From the NCBI GenBank assembly GCA_028290465.1, contig JAQGJU010000143.1, positions 1-64,000 of the forward strand: 64,000 bases of DNA. The letters run 5' to 3'. Each line of letters opens with the position of its first letter. Positions within the stretch are counted from its first letter, which is position 1. The translations under genes were made by a program, and so were the position numbers. Of this stretch, positions 28,365-36,088 are shown one piece after another. This DNA is from Xanthobacteraceae bacterium (GTDB taxonomy: Bacteria; Pseudomonadota; Alphaproteobacteria; Rhizobiales; Xanthobacteraceae). The notes beneath the pieces are model-generated. The model saw only the letters and a program-made list of their open reading frames with translations, did not search any database and was not told the origin of the DNA.

Positions 28365-29651
28365 GTGCAATATCCAGCTGCGCCAAATCTCGCTTTGCCT
28401 TATTTTTTCCCGACCGCGCGCCGCGCTCTCGCCCTGGGATTCACCGCCCTTGCGCTTTCAGCTTTAAGCACGGTTCCGGCCTCCAGCGAGGCGATGCTGC
28501 TGATTGAGGCGCGCTCCGGCAAAGTGCTGCACGCCGAGAACGCGACGATGCCGTGGTATCCGGCCTCGCTCAGCAAACTGATGACCGCCTATGTGACGCT
28601 GCACGCGATGCGCCAGCGCCGCGTCGCCCCCGACACACTGCTGACGGTTTCCGACCAAGCGGTCGCGCAGCAGCCGTCCAAGATGGGGTTCGCGGCCGGC
28701 ACGCAGGTCACGGTCGACAACGCGCTCAAGATGCTGATGGTCAAATCGGCCAACGATATGGCCGTGGTGCTGGCCGAAGGCGTGTCCGGGTCGATCGACA
28801 AATTCGCCGAAGAGATGACCGCCAGCGCGCAGCGCCTCGGCATGACGCAAAGCCATTACGTCAATCCGAACGGCCTGCCGGACGAACGGCAAGTGACCTC
28901 GGCGCGCGATCAGGCGATTCTGGCGCGCGCGCTGATTGTTGAATTTCCCGAACATGACGACCTGTGGAGCATCCCGGCGATCAAGTTCGGCAAGCGGGTG
29001 ATGCGCAACCACAACCCGCTGATCGGCCGCTATCCGGGCGCGGACGGCATGAAGACCGGCTTCATCTGCGCCTCGGGCTTCAACGTGGTGACGTCGGCGA
29101 CCCGCGATGGCAAACGCCTGATCGCCGTGGTGCTCGGTTCGCCGTCGACCAGCGTGCGTTCGTACAAGACCGCGCAACTATTGGAGAAGGGCTTCTCGGG
29201 CACGTTGACCTCCTGGTTGACGCCGTCGCTCGGCTCGGTCGAAGGACTGACGCCGATCAACGCGACGCCGCCGAACCTGACCGACGAGACCTGCGGCCGA
29301 AACCGCAAACGGCCGGCCGCGGAAGACGAGGGCGAAGAGGTAGCCAATGGCGCCGACTCCGGCTCGCCCTACGCCATCATGCTGACCCATCTGCGCGCGC
29401 CGACCACCACGAATATCGCGGCGATGCTGGCCGCCGCGCCGGCGCCGTCGGTGCCGGTCATGGTCGGCATCGGCGCGAAGAAGCCCGCTCCGGCCACGAT
29501 GCTGGCTTCGGTCGGCGGCACGGTGCCGGCCGCAACCCCGGCCGCGGCGGCCGCCCTGGTCAGCGCCGCGCGCGCCAACACGACGGTTGTCGGCATACCG
29601 CTACCCCGGCCAAGGCCGAAAATGGCGACGCGAGCCGCAGCCGAGCCATGA
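28365..29651 (+). CDS. D-alanyl-D-alanine carboxypeptidase (S11 family)
   Basis: A periplasmic penicillin-binding protein that trims the terminal D-Ala of peptidoglycan stems. All three active-site motifs are present: SLSK (Ser68, Lys71), SAN in KSANDMAV, and KTG in GMKTGFI. The signal peptide is near residues 18-43. The chosen GTG at 28365 gives a plausible N-terminus; an ATG 22 codons upstream (28299) has no ribosome site. After the catalytic domain there is a long Ala/Pro/Thr-rich tail of about 150 residues instead of the usual amphipathic anchor. The CobW-type gene starts 10 bases after the stop. Confidence 0.9.
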   Translation: MQYPAAPNLALPYFFPTARRALALGFTALALSALSTVPASSEAMLLIEARSGKVLHAENATMPWYPASLSKLMTAYVTLHAMRQRRVAPDTLLTVSDQAVAQQPSKMGFAAGTQVTVDNALKMLMVKSANDMAVVLAEGVSGSIDKFAEEMTASAQRLGMTQSHYVNPNGLPDERQVTSARDQAILARALIVEFPEHDDLWSIPAIKFGKRVMRNHNPLIGRYPGADGMKTGFICASGFNVVTSATRDGKRLIAVVLGSPSTSVRSYKTAQLLEKGFSGTLTSWLTPSLGSVEGLTPINATPPNLTDETCGRNRKRPAAEDEGEEVANGADSGSPYAIMLTHLRAPTTTNIAAMLAAAPAPSVPVMVGIGAKKPAPATMLASVGGTVPAATPAAAAALVSAARANTTVVGIPLPRPRPKMATRAAAEP

Positions 29652-29661
29652 CGCAAGTCCA

Positions 29662-30822
29662 ATGACGGAAGCCGGCGGGATGGACGCCGCGCGAACGCGC
29701 CCACGCGGTCCGCAGCCGCCGATTCCGTTGACGCTGCTCACCGGGTTTCTCGGCGCCGGCAAGACCTCCCTGCTCAATCGCCTGCTGCAAGACCCGGCGC
29801 TCAACGAGACCGCCGTCATCATCAACGAATTCGGCGAGATCGGTCTCGACCATCTGCTGGTCGAGCGGATCGACGACAATGTCGTGCTGCTGCAAAGCGG
29901 CTGCATCTGTTGCACGCTGCGCGGCGATCTGGTCGACGCGCTGGAAAAGCTGACCCGCGATCTCGACAACCACCGCGCGGTGTTCCGCCGGGTGATCCTG
30001 GAAACCACCGGGCTCGCCGATCCGGCACCGCTGCTGCAGACCGCGATGGCGCATCCTTATCTCGTCATGCGCTACCGGCTCGACGGCGTCATCACCGTGG
30101 TCGATGCCGTGAACGGCCTCGCGACCTTGGACGCCCATCCGGAAGCCATCAAGCAGGCGGCCGTTGCCGATCGCATCGTGCTGACCAAAACCGACCTTAT
30201 CGACACGCCGGAACGCCGCGCCGATTACGACAAGCTTGTCGCGCGACTGAAAGCTTTGAATCCGGCGGCGACGATGCTCGATGCGGCGCAAGGCGCCGCG
30301 AGCGCGGCCGCGCTGGTCGATTGCGGCCTGTACGATCCGTCCGGCAAGATTCCCGATGTCAGCCGTTGGCTGCGCGACGAAGCCTATGCGGCGGCCCATG
30401 ATCACCACCATCATCACGGCCACCACCACGACGTGAACCGGCATGACGACCGCATTCGCGCGTTCACGCTGGCGACCGATCAGCCGATTCCGATCGCGAC
30501 CTTCGACATGTTCGTCGAACTGCTGCGCTCGGTGCATGGCCCGAACCTGCTGCGGGTCAAGGGCGTGGTGAAGCTCGCCGAGACGCCGGACACGCCGCTC
30601 GTGATCCACGGCGTGCAGCACGTGTTCCATCCGCCGGCCCGGCTGCCGCGCTGGCCCGATGCCGACCGGCGCACCCGCCTGGTATTTGTCACCCGGGACT
30701 TAAGCCCGGCCAAGATCCAGGAACTGTTCGACGCTTTCCTGGGCGTTCCGGCCTCCGACCGGCCGGACCGGGCGGCGTTGACCGACAATCCGCTGGTCGC
30801 CTTTGGCGGTTTAGACCGCTAG
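29662..30822 (+). CDS. CobW/COG0523-family metal-handling GTPase
   Basis: A 386-residue G3E GTPase. It has a Walker A GFLGAGKTS, the metal-binding motif GCICC (residues about 85-95), a Walker B-like ETTGLADP, the specificity motif TKTD, and the CobW C-terminal domain. A histidine-rich stretch (HDHHHHHGHHH) in the middle should bind Zn, Co or Ni. Members insert or distribute metals; its placement 10 bases after a D,D-carboxypeptidase is reminiscent of zinc-dependent cell-wall functions but is not proof. The stop codon TAG is shared with a repeat element. Confidence 0.92.
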   Translation: MTEAGGMDAARTRPRGPQPPIPLTLLTGFLGAGKTSLLNRLLQDPALNETAVIINEFGEIGLDHLLVERIDDNVVLLQSGCICCTLRGDLVDALEKLTRDLDNHRAVFRRVILETTGLADPAPLLQTAMAHPYLVMRYRLDGVITVVDAVNGLATLDAHPEAIKQAAVADRIVLTKTDLIDTPERRADYDKLVARLKALNPAATMLDAAQGAASAAALVDCGLYDPSGKIPDVSRWLRDEAYAAAHDHHHHHGHHHDVNRHDDRIRAFTLATDQPIPIATFDMFVELLRSVHGPNLLRVKGVVKLAETPDTPLVIHGVQHVFHPPARLPRWPDADRRTRLVFVTRDLSPAKIQELFDAFLGVPASDRPDRAALTDNPLVAFGGLDR

Positions 30823-30866
30823 AGCGCGATCAGGAAAGTGGGGACCGGTTTTCCGTCCGATCGCGC
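30820..30866. repeat. Intergenic repeat related to family A (GCGCGATC type)
   Basis: The arms GCGCGATC (30824-30831) and GATCGCGC (30859-30866) flank AGGAAAGTGGGGACCGGTTTTCCGTCC. The first bases TAG form the stop codon of the CobW-type gene. It sits between convergent genes. Confidence 0.7.
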
Positions 30867-30878
30867 GTCATCACGCGA

Positions 30879-32114
30879 TCAGGCCGTCCGCGCCCGCGCG
30901 GCCGATGGCTGCGACACGGCCGGAAGCAGGAACGTCACCAGCCAGCAGATCGCCAGCATCACGGCTGAACCGAGCAGGCAGGCCGTCATGCCGCCGGTCT
31001 GGTAGAGCAGCCCGGACAGCACGATCCCCATCAGGCGGCCGGTCGCATTGGCCGCGTAATAGAAGCCGACATCCTCAGCGGCTTTCTCCGATCCCGCATA
31101 AGCGAGGATCAGATACGAATGCAGCGAGGAATTGACGGCGAACGGCAGTCCGAACAGCGCCAGGCCGGTGACCAGGATGATATCGGGGCGCCACAGCCCC
31201 GGCGTCTGCATGACGACAACCAGCACCACCGGCACGGCAACCAGAAGACCTGCCCAGAGCCGGGCCGCCGGTACTTCGCGGCTCAGGCCGTCGTCGCTGC
31301 GCGTCACCAGCGACGGCGCGATCGCCTGGATGGCGCCATAGGCAATGGTCCATGCGGCCAGGAAGCCGCCAACTTCCAGAAAACGCCAGCCACTGGCGTA
31401 GAGAAACACCGGCAGACCGACGACGAACCAGACATCGCGCGCGCCGAACATGAAGATGCGGGCGGCGGCCAGAAGATTGACGCCGCGCGACTTGCCGAAC
31501 AGCTCTTTGACGCTCTTCGATGACTTCGCCTTGCCCAACTCGCGCGGCAGCAACACGAGGCCCGCGACCAGAATGAGCGCCAGCAACCCGGCCATCGGCC
31601 AGAGCGCGGACCGGAAGCCGACCACATCGAGCAGCAACCCGCCGACAAAGAAGCCGATGCCCTTCATGGCGTTCTTCGAGCCGGTGAACCACGCCACCCA
31701 TCGGAACAACTGTCCGCTGCCTTCGCCGGAGATCGCCTTGATGGCCGATTTGGAGGCCGTCTTGGTGATATCCTTGGCGACGCCCGCGATGCCTTGCGCG
31801 ATCACCACGAAGGCGACCGACACGGCGGCGCTCCAGCCCGGATCGAGCAGCGACAGCATAATCAGGCTGACGACTTGCAGCGTCTGCCCGACCGCCAGCA
31901 TGCGCGGAATGCCAAAGCGCGCGGCGAGCCAGCCGCCGCCGAGATTGGCGCCGATCCCGGCCGCCTCATACAGCAGGAACAGGAACGCGAGCGTGAACGG
32001 CGTGTAGCCGAGCCGGAAGAAGTGCAGCAGCACCAGCATCCGCAGCGCGCCGTCGACCAGGGTGAAGCCCCAATAGGACGCCGTGACGATGATGTAGTTG
32101 CGCAGTGTCGCCAT
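30879..32114 (-). CDS. arsJ: Organoarsenical efflux transporter ArsJ (MFS)
   Basis: A 411-residue major-facilitator protein with about 12 helices, matching the ArsJ N-terminus (LRNYIIVTASYWGFTLVDGALRM). ArsJ exports 1-arseno-3-phosphoglycerate, the unstable product made by its partner GAPDH, so that arsenate is expelled without reduction. The start ATG overlaps the GAPDH stop by one base (TGATG), so they are translationally coupled. The strict pairing of these two genes is what makes the identification firm. Confidence 0.93.
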   Translation of the reverse strand: MATLRNYIIVTASYWGFTLVDGALRMLVLLHFFRLGYTPFTLAFLFLLYEAAGIGANLGGGWLAARFGIPRMLAVGQTLQVVSLIMLSLLDPGWSAAVSVAFVVIAQGIAGVAKDITKTASKSAIKAISGEGSGQLFRWVAWFTGSKNAMKGIGFFVGGLLLDVVGFRSALWPMAGLLALILVAGLVLLPRELGKAKSSKSVKELFGKSRGVNLLAAARIFMFGARDVWFVVGLPVFLYASGWRFLEVGGFLAAWTIAYGAIQAIAPSLVTRSDDGLSREVPAARLWAGLLVAVPVVLVVVMQTPGLWRPDIILVTGLALFGLPFAVNSSLHSYLILAYAGSEKAAEDVGFYYAANATGRLMGIVLSGLLYQTGGMTACLLGSAVMLAICWLVTFLLPAVSQPSAARARTA

Positions 32115-33160
32115 CACGCACCTGCCCGCAGCACGATGTTGGCCAAATCCACCATGCGGCACGCATAGCCGACCTCGTTGTCGTACCAGGCATAGACCTT
32201 GAGCAGCGTTTCATCTGTCACCATCGTGCTCAGTCCATCGACAATTGAACTGCGGGTGTCGTTGTTGTAATCGGCCGAGACTAAGGGTCGCGGCTCAAAG
32301 CCGAGAATGCCGGCCAGCGATCCCGCCGCCGCCGTGGCAAACAGTTCGTTGACCTCCGTCACGGTCGTTGGCCGCTTCAACTCGAACACGCAATCGGTCA
32401 GGCTGGCATTCAGCACCGGCACGCGAACCGCGTGACCGTTGAGCTTGCCTTTGAGTTCGGGATAGATCAGCGCGATCGCGGTGGCGCTGCCGGTCGAGGT
32501 CGGCTGCATCGACAGCATGGCCGAGCGCGCGCGGCGCAAATCCTTGTGCGGCGCGTCGACCACCACATTGGTGTTGGTCGGATTGTGGATGGTGGTGATC
32601 TGGCCATGGCGGATGCCGATGGCCTCATGCACCACCTTGACGACCGGCGCGAGGCAATTTGTGGTGCAGGACGCGGCGGTGAGCAGGCGGTGGCGCGCCG
32701 GATCGTAGAGATGATCGTTGACGCCGACGACGATGTTCAGCGCTTCTTCGTACTTGACCGGCGCCGCCACGATGACGCGTTTCACGCCGCGATCGAAATA
32801 GGCCTGAAGCTGCTCGGGCTTGAGAAACTTGCCGGTGCATTCCAGCACGATATCGCAGCCGAGATCGCCCCACGGCACATCGGCGGGCGCAGCAGCCGCG
32901 CTAAAGCCGATGCGGCGGCCATCGACCGTGATCGCCGCCTCGTCCTCGACGCCGAACATGCCATGCCAGCGCCCGTGGATGCTGTCGAATTCCAGCAAGT
33001 GCGCGGTCGCGGCAGCGCCGCCCTTGAGTTCATTGACATGAACGATGTCGAGCCGGTTATCGGCGCGCGGGTCGCCGGCGGCGCGATGCGATCCGCCTAA
33101 TGCCGCCCGTAGCGCAAGCCGCCCGATGCGGCCCATGCCGTTGATGCCGATAGCCATCAT
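32114..33160 (-). CDS. ArsJ-associated glyceraldehyde-3-phosphate dehydrogenase
   Basis: A 348-residue GAPDH of the type linked to arsJ. It uses arsenate instead of phosphate to form 1-arseno-3-phosphoglycerate, which ArsJ then exports. The N-terminal [10 protein letters not shown] binds NAD; the catalytic cysteine is in [18 protein letters not shown] is the C-terminal signature. It lies between the ArsR-ArsC gene and arsJ. The 142-base gap upstream holds a large inverted repeat that could reduce read-through from the fusion gene. Confidence 0.94.
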   Translation of the reverse strand: MMAIGINGMGRIGRLALRAALGGSHRAAGDPRADNRLDIVHVNELKGGAAATAHLLEFDSIHGRWHGMFGVEDEAAITVDGRRIGFSAAAAPADVPWGDLGCDIVLECTGKFLKPEQLQAYFDRGVKRVIVAAPVKYEEALNIVVGVNDHLYDPARHRLLTAASCTTNCLAPVVKVVHEAIGIRHGQITTIHNPTNTNVVVDAPHKDLRRARSAMLSMQPTSTGSATAIALIYPELKGKLNGHAVRVPVLNASLTDCVFELKRPTTVTEVNELFATAAAGSLAGILGFEPRPLVSADYNNDTRSSIVDGLSTMVTDETLLKVYAWYDNEVGYACRMVDLANIVLRAGA

Positions 33161-33184
33161 GAATTCCTTCAGGACAAAGCGCGC

Positions 33185-33260
33185 CTAGTGTGGTGGATTT
33201 GAAGTTCCTCCTATATTGCGGCAACCTCGCAGAGGAACTTCAAATCCAAAACCACACTAG
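33185..33260. repeat. Long inverted repeat, family C copy 1
   Basis: The arms 33185-33210 and 33232-33260 pair along nearly their whole length (GATTTGAAGTTCCTC/GAGGAACTTCAAATC), with a 3-base bulge. The ends are CTAGTGT and ACACTAG. It lies 25 bases upstream of the GAPDH start. Confidence 0.85.
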
Positions 33261-33273
33261 AAATATTAGCTTG

Positions 33274-33349
33274 CTAGTGTCCCTTCGATTCCGAAGTTCG
33301 CCTCAGAGAACGCCGCGCTGTATGGCGAACTTCGGAATCGGGACACTAG
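33274..33349. repeat. Long inverted repeat, family C copy 2, overlapping a gene end
   Basis: The arms 33274-33302 and 33324-33349 pair (CGATTCCGAAGTTCGCC / GGCGAACTTCGGAATCG) with a 3-base bulge. It has the same CTAGTGT/ACACTAG ends as copy 1, but a different body. Its right arm and loop encode the last residues and stop codon of the ArsR-ArsC fusion gene. Confidence 0.85.
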
Positions 33350-34199
33350 AATCACCAATTTCGTCGAGCCGTGCCTTGACGGCCATCTTGTCGAGCGATG
33401 CGAATGGCAGGCTGGTGAAAATTTCCAGGCGGCGGCGGATCATCGCGTAAAGTTCATTCAGCAGCGTCGTACGCTCGGTCGGCGATCCTGTGAATTTGGT
33501 GGGGTCGGGCAGCGGCCACGCGGCGGTGATGATTTTCTCGCCGAGATCCGGGCACACTTGCCCGTCCAGCGTGTCGCAAAGCGCGATGACGAAATCCATC
33601 CGCGGTGCATTGGGGCCCGTGAACTCGGCCCATGACTTGGAGCGCAGCTTGGTCACGTCGTGGCCGAGCGCCTGCAGGCGTTCGATCACTTCGGGTATCG
33701 GTTCGGCGGCTGGATCGGACCCGGCCGAATAACTATTGAACCGGCCTTTGCCAATCTTTTGCAGCAAGGCCTCCGCCATGATCGAGCGGGCCGAATTGTG
33801 CGTGCAGAGAAACAGGATGTTGAACGAAGGCGTCATGACGCGCTCCTCGACATCCTCGATCTCGTCCGGCAACAGACCCGCGAGGTCGCCGCACAGTTCC
33901 GGGCGGCCATTGCAGCAGTCGCGCGCCAGGAAGTTGAGCAATCCCCGAAATCCGTTCAGGTCGGCCCGGTAATGCATCTCCCGGCCTTGCCGCTCGACTG
34001 CAATTAAGTCCGCGCGGTTCAGAATGCTGAGATGCGTCGACATGGTGTTGTGCGGCACCTCGCAGCGCCGCGCTATTTCCCCGGCCGGCAGGCTATCCGG
34101 GTGGGCGCTCAACAAGTGGCGAAAGACCGAAAGGCGCGTCGCCTGCGCGAGTGCCACGAGGCGGTCGATAGCATCGTTGTCGTCGATGGTTCGGGACAT
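33303..34199 (-). CDS. ArsR-ArsC fusion: arsenic-responsive repressor plus arsenate reductase
   Basis: A 298-residue natural fusion. Residues 1-115 are an ArsR winged-helix repressor with cysteines 95, 96 and 103 (RDCCNGRPELC), a likely arsenite site. Residues about 125-285 are a thioredoxin-linked arsenate reductase of the low-molecular-weight phosphatase fold: P-loop CTHNSARS (Cys132), the redox pair Cys208/Cys216 in ALCDTLDGQVC, and the Asp in WPLPDPTK. The same protein can thus sense arsenite and make it. The last roughly 15 residues come from a repeat element. A palindromic operator candidate lies 45 bases upstream. Confidence 0.93.
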   Translation of the reverse strand: MSRTIDDNDAIDRLVALAQATRLSVFRHLLSAHPDSLPAGEIARRCEVPHNTMSTHLSILNRADLIAVERQGREMHYRADLNGFRGLLNFLARDCCNGRPELCGDLAGLLPDEIEDVEERVMTPSFNILFLCTHNSARSIMAEALLQKIGKGRFNSYSAGSDPAAEPIPEVIERLQALGHDVTKLRSKSWAEFTGPNAPRMDFVIALCDTLDGQVCPDLGEKIITAAWPLPDPTKFTGSPTERTTLLNELYAMIRRRLEIFTSLPFASLDKMAVKARLDEIGDSSVPIPKFAIQRGVL

Positions 34200-34243
34200 G
34201 AGCGCACCCGGAATCGATGTGGCAGAGGCAGGAGTATAATATG

Positions 34244-34273
34244 TCTATATGTCGACGCAAATGGACATATAGA
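34244..34273. promoter_or_regulatory. Probable ArsR operator
   Basis: The perfect arms TCTATATGTC (34244-34253) and GACATATAGA (34264-34273) are separated by 10 bases. It is 45 bases upstream of the fusion gene and overlaps a TATACT-like -10 element on the minus strand (around 34232-34240). Position and symmetry suit an ArsR-type dimer; binding is inferred. Confidence 0.65.
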
Positions 34274-34307
34274 GATAGGGCATGACATTTGGATGACGGA
34301 CCAGAGT

Positions 34308-35504
34308 TTAGGCCGCGTTCCGGGAGGGGCTCAGGCGCCAGAGCACCGCGACCAGCCCCACATTGATCAGCGCCAGGGCCGCCAGCAGGGCGAAGGTCCA
34401 ATCGGCCCCGCCTAGGCGAAACGCCGTGGCTCCGACAAAGGGCGATGCCGCCATCGCGATCATGATCGGACGACCCAGCCGCCCGGCGAGCGCCGGATAG
34501 CGGGCCGCGCCAAACAGTGCGAGCGGGACGGTACCCCGCGCGATCGACCCGATGCCGCTGCCGCCCGCGTACAGCACGATGGCCAGCGCGACCACCGGAA
34601 ACCCAAACAGCAATAACAGCGTACCGGCCGCGACCAGCACGGCGGAGGCGATCAGCGTCCAGATCGGATGATACTGGTGGCCCGCGAACATTTCGACGAC
34701 GCGAGCGCCGACGGCGGCCGGGCCGATCAGCATGCCGAGCGCCACGGCCGCCGCCAATTCCATGCCGCGCGCCTGGAGCAGTTGCAGGATGAGAGTCCCC
34801 ACCATGGACAGAATCGCCGCCCCGATGGTCACGACGGCGGCCAACAGTGCGAACACCAGGATCTCGTGGGGCTCCAGCGCAACAGGGCCGGACGCTTTCA
34901 TGCTTCCCGGGGGCACGATGAACGAGCGGCCCGGCAATGCCAGCAGGAAAACCGGCAGCGCCACCAAGGCGTGGACGGCCGCATAGGTAAAGCACGCGCC
35001 CCGCCATCCCAAATGTTCGACAAGATACGCGCTGACGGGCCAGCACACCGTGCTGGCAAAGCCGCCGAACAGCGTGACGGCCGCGATGGCGCTGCGGGAT
35101 TGTTGTCCGTAGATGCTGCCGAGCGTCGCGAACGCGGCGTCATAGAGGCCGGCGCCCATGCCGCCGCCGATGAAGATCCACGCCATGAGATACCAGGCGA
35201 AGTTCTGCGTGGTGGCCAGCAGGACCATTCCAATGGCGATCAGCCCGGCGCCGAGTGCGAGAACGCTCCTGCCGCCCCGCTCGCCGATGACCCGGCCGAT
35301 GCGCGGCGACACCAGGCCGGCGACCAGCATGCCGACCGAGACGCCGGCAATCACGCCGTCCAGGGACCAACCGGTCTCGCTGACGATGGCCGGCGCCAGC
35401 ACGGCCAGCAGATAGAAGGTCGAGCCCCAGGCCAGAATCTGCGTGACGCCAAGCGCGCTCACGACGACGCCCCGGCTGGGCAGTTTCTCGGTGACGGCGT
35501 GCAT
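34308..35504 (-). CDS. MFS transporter, probable arsenical efflux (ArsK-like)
   Basis: A 398-residue major-facilitator protein with 12 predicted helices, starting near SALGVTQILAWGSTFYLLAVL. Its position directly after an ArsR repressor gene (34 bases) and before the arsenate genes points to export of arsenite, antimonite or a methylated/aromatic arsenical. The overall look is like ArsK-type MFS exporters, but I cannot confirm that by comparison; no Acr3 or ArsB permease is in the block, so this protein is the only arsenite-exit candidate here. The ribosome site is weak; the start could be one codon earlier. Confidence 0.75.
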   Translation of the reverse strand: MHAVTEKLPSRGVVVSALGVTQILAWGSTFYLLAVLAPAIVSETGWSLDGVIAGVSVGMLVAGLVSPRIGRVIGERGGRSVLALGAGLIAIGMVLLATTQNFAWYLMAWIFIGGGMGAGLYDAAFATLGSIYGQQSRSAIAAVTLFGGFASTVCWPVSAYLVEHLGWRGACFTYAAVHALVALPVFLLALPGRSFIVPPGSMKASGPVALEPHEILVFALLAAVVTIGAAILSMVGTLILQLLQARGMELAAAVALGMLIGPAAVGARVVEMFAGHQYHPIWTLIASAVLVAAGTLLLLFGFPVVALAIVLYAGGSGIGSIARGTVPLALFGAARYPALAGRLGRPIMIAMAASPFVGATAFRLGGADWTFALLAALALINVGLVAVLWRLSPSRNAA

Positions 35505-35538
35505 CATCGACAGCCGTGACCGCGCGGCTGCGCCGCGG

Positions 35539-35889
35539 TCATGCCCGCTCCTTCACGCTCTTGCGGACAGCTTTCGGCGCGCAACTCGCGGCGCCTTCGG
35601 CCGGCACGCCCCGGCAACAATTCTCGGTGAGAAAGCCGACCAGTGCGTTCATCGTGTCGTACTGCGCGGCGTAGATCATCGAACGGCCCTCGCGCCGCAC
35701 GGTGACCAGCCCGGCATTGCGCAACCGGTCGAAATGAAAGGACAGCGTGTTCGGCGGAATGCCAAGCGCCGTTGCCACTTGTCCAGCAGGTACTCCCGAA
35801 GGACCGGCCTGCACCAGGAGGCGGAATACGTCGAGACGATTGTCTTGAGCGAGAGCCGCGAGTGCGGCCACCACGGATAGTTTTTCCAT
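35539..35889 (-). CDS. arsR: ArsR-family transcriptional repressor
   Basis: A 116-residue winged-helix repressor: LAALAQDNRLDVFRLLVQAG, recognition region GIPPNTLSFHFDRLRNAGLV, and wing VRREGRSMIYAA. C-terminal cysteines (NCC and a third 12 residues on) form a likely As(III) site, similar to that of the fused ArsR domain. The ATG at 35889 is used because the fold begins there; a 70-codon upstream extension is low quality. It heads the arsenic block and would control the adjacent MFS gene. Confidence 0.9.
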   Translation of the reverse strand: MEKLSVVAALAALAQDNRLDVFRLLVQAGPSGVPAGQVATALGIPPNTLSFHFDRLRNAGLVTVRREGRSMIYAAQYDTMNALVGFLTENCCRGVPAEGAASCAPKAVRKSVKERA

Positions 35890-36088
35890 AATTCCACGAT
35901 TATCGAAATGTATTATGGGCGTCAAGGGTTGTTCAACATTCGTCGAAATGCTCTGCCGCGCGCATCTGTCGGGATGCCTTGTGTCGTGTGACATTGCGGA
36001 ACTTGCCTCCGCCCAGCGAAACGCCGATGCTGGATCAAAGCAATACGGCCGTGTGTCGGGATCGCCGCCGCGGCGGAGGGGAAACGCC

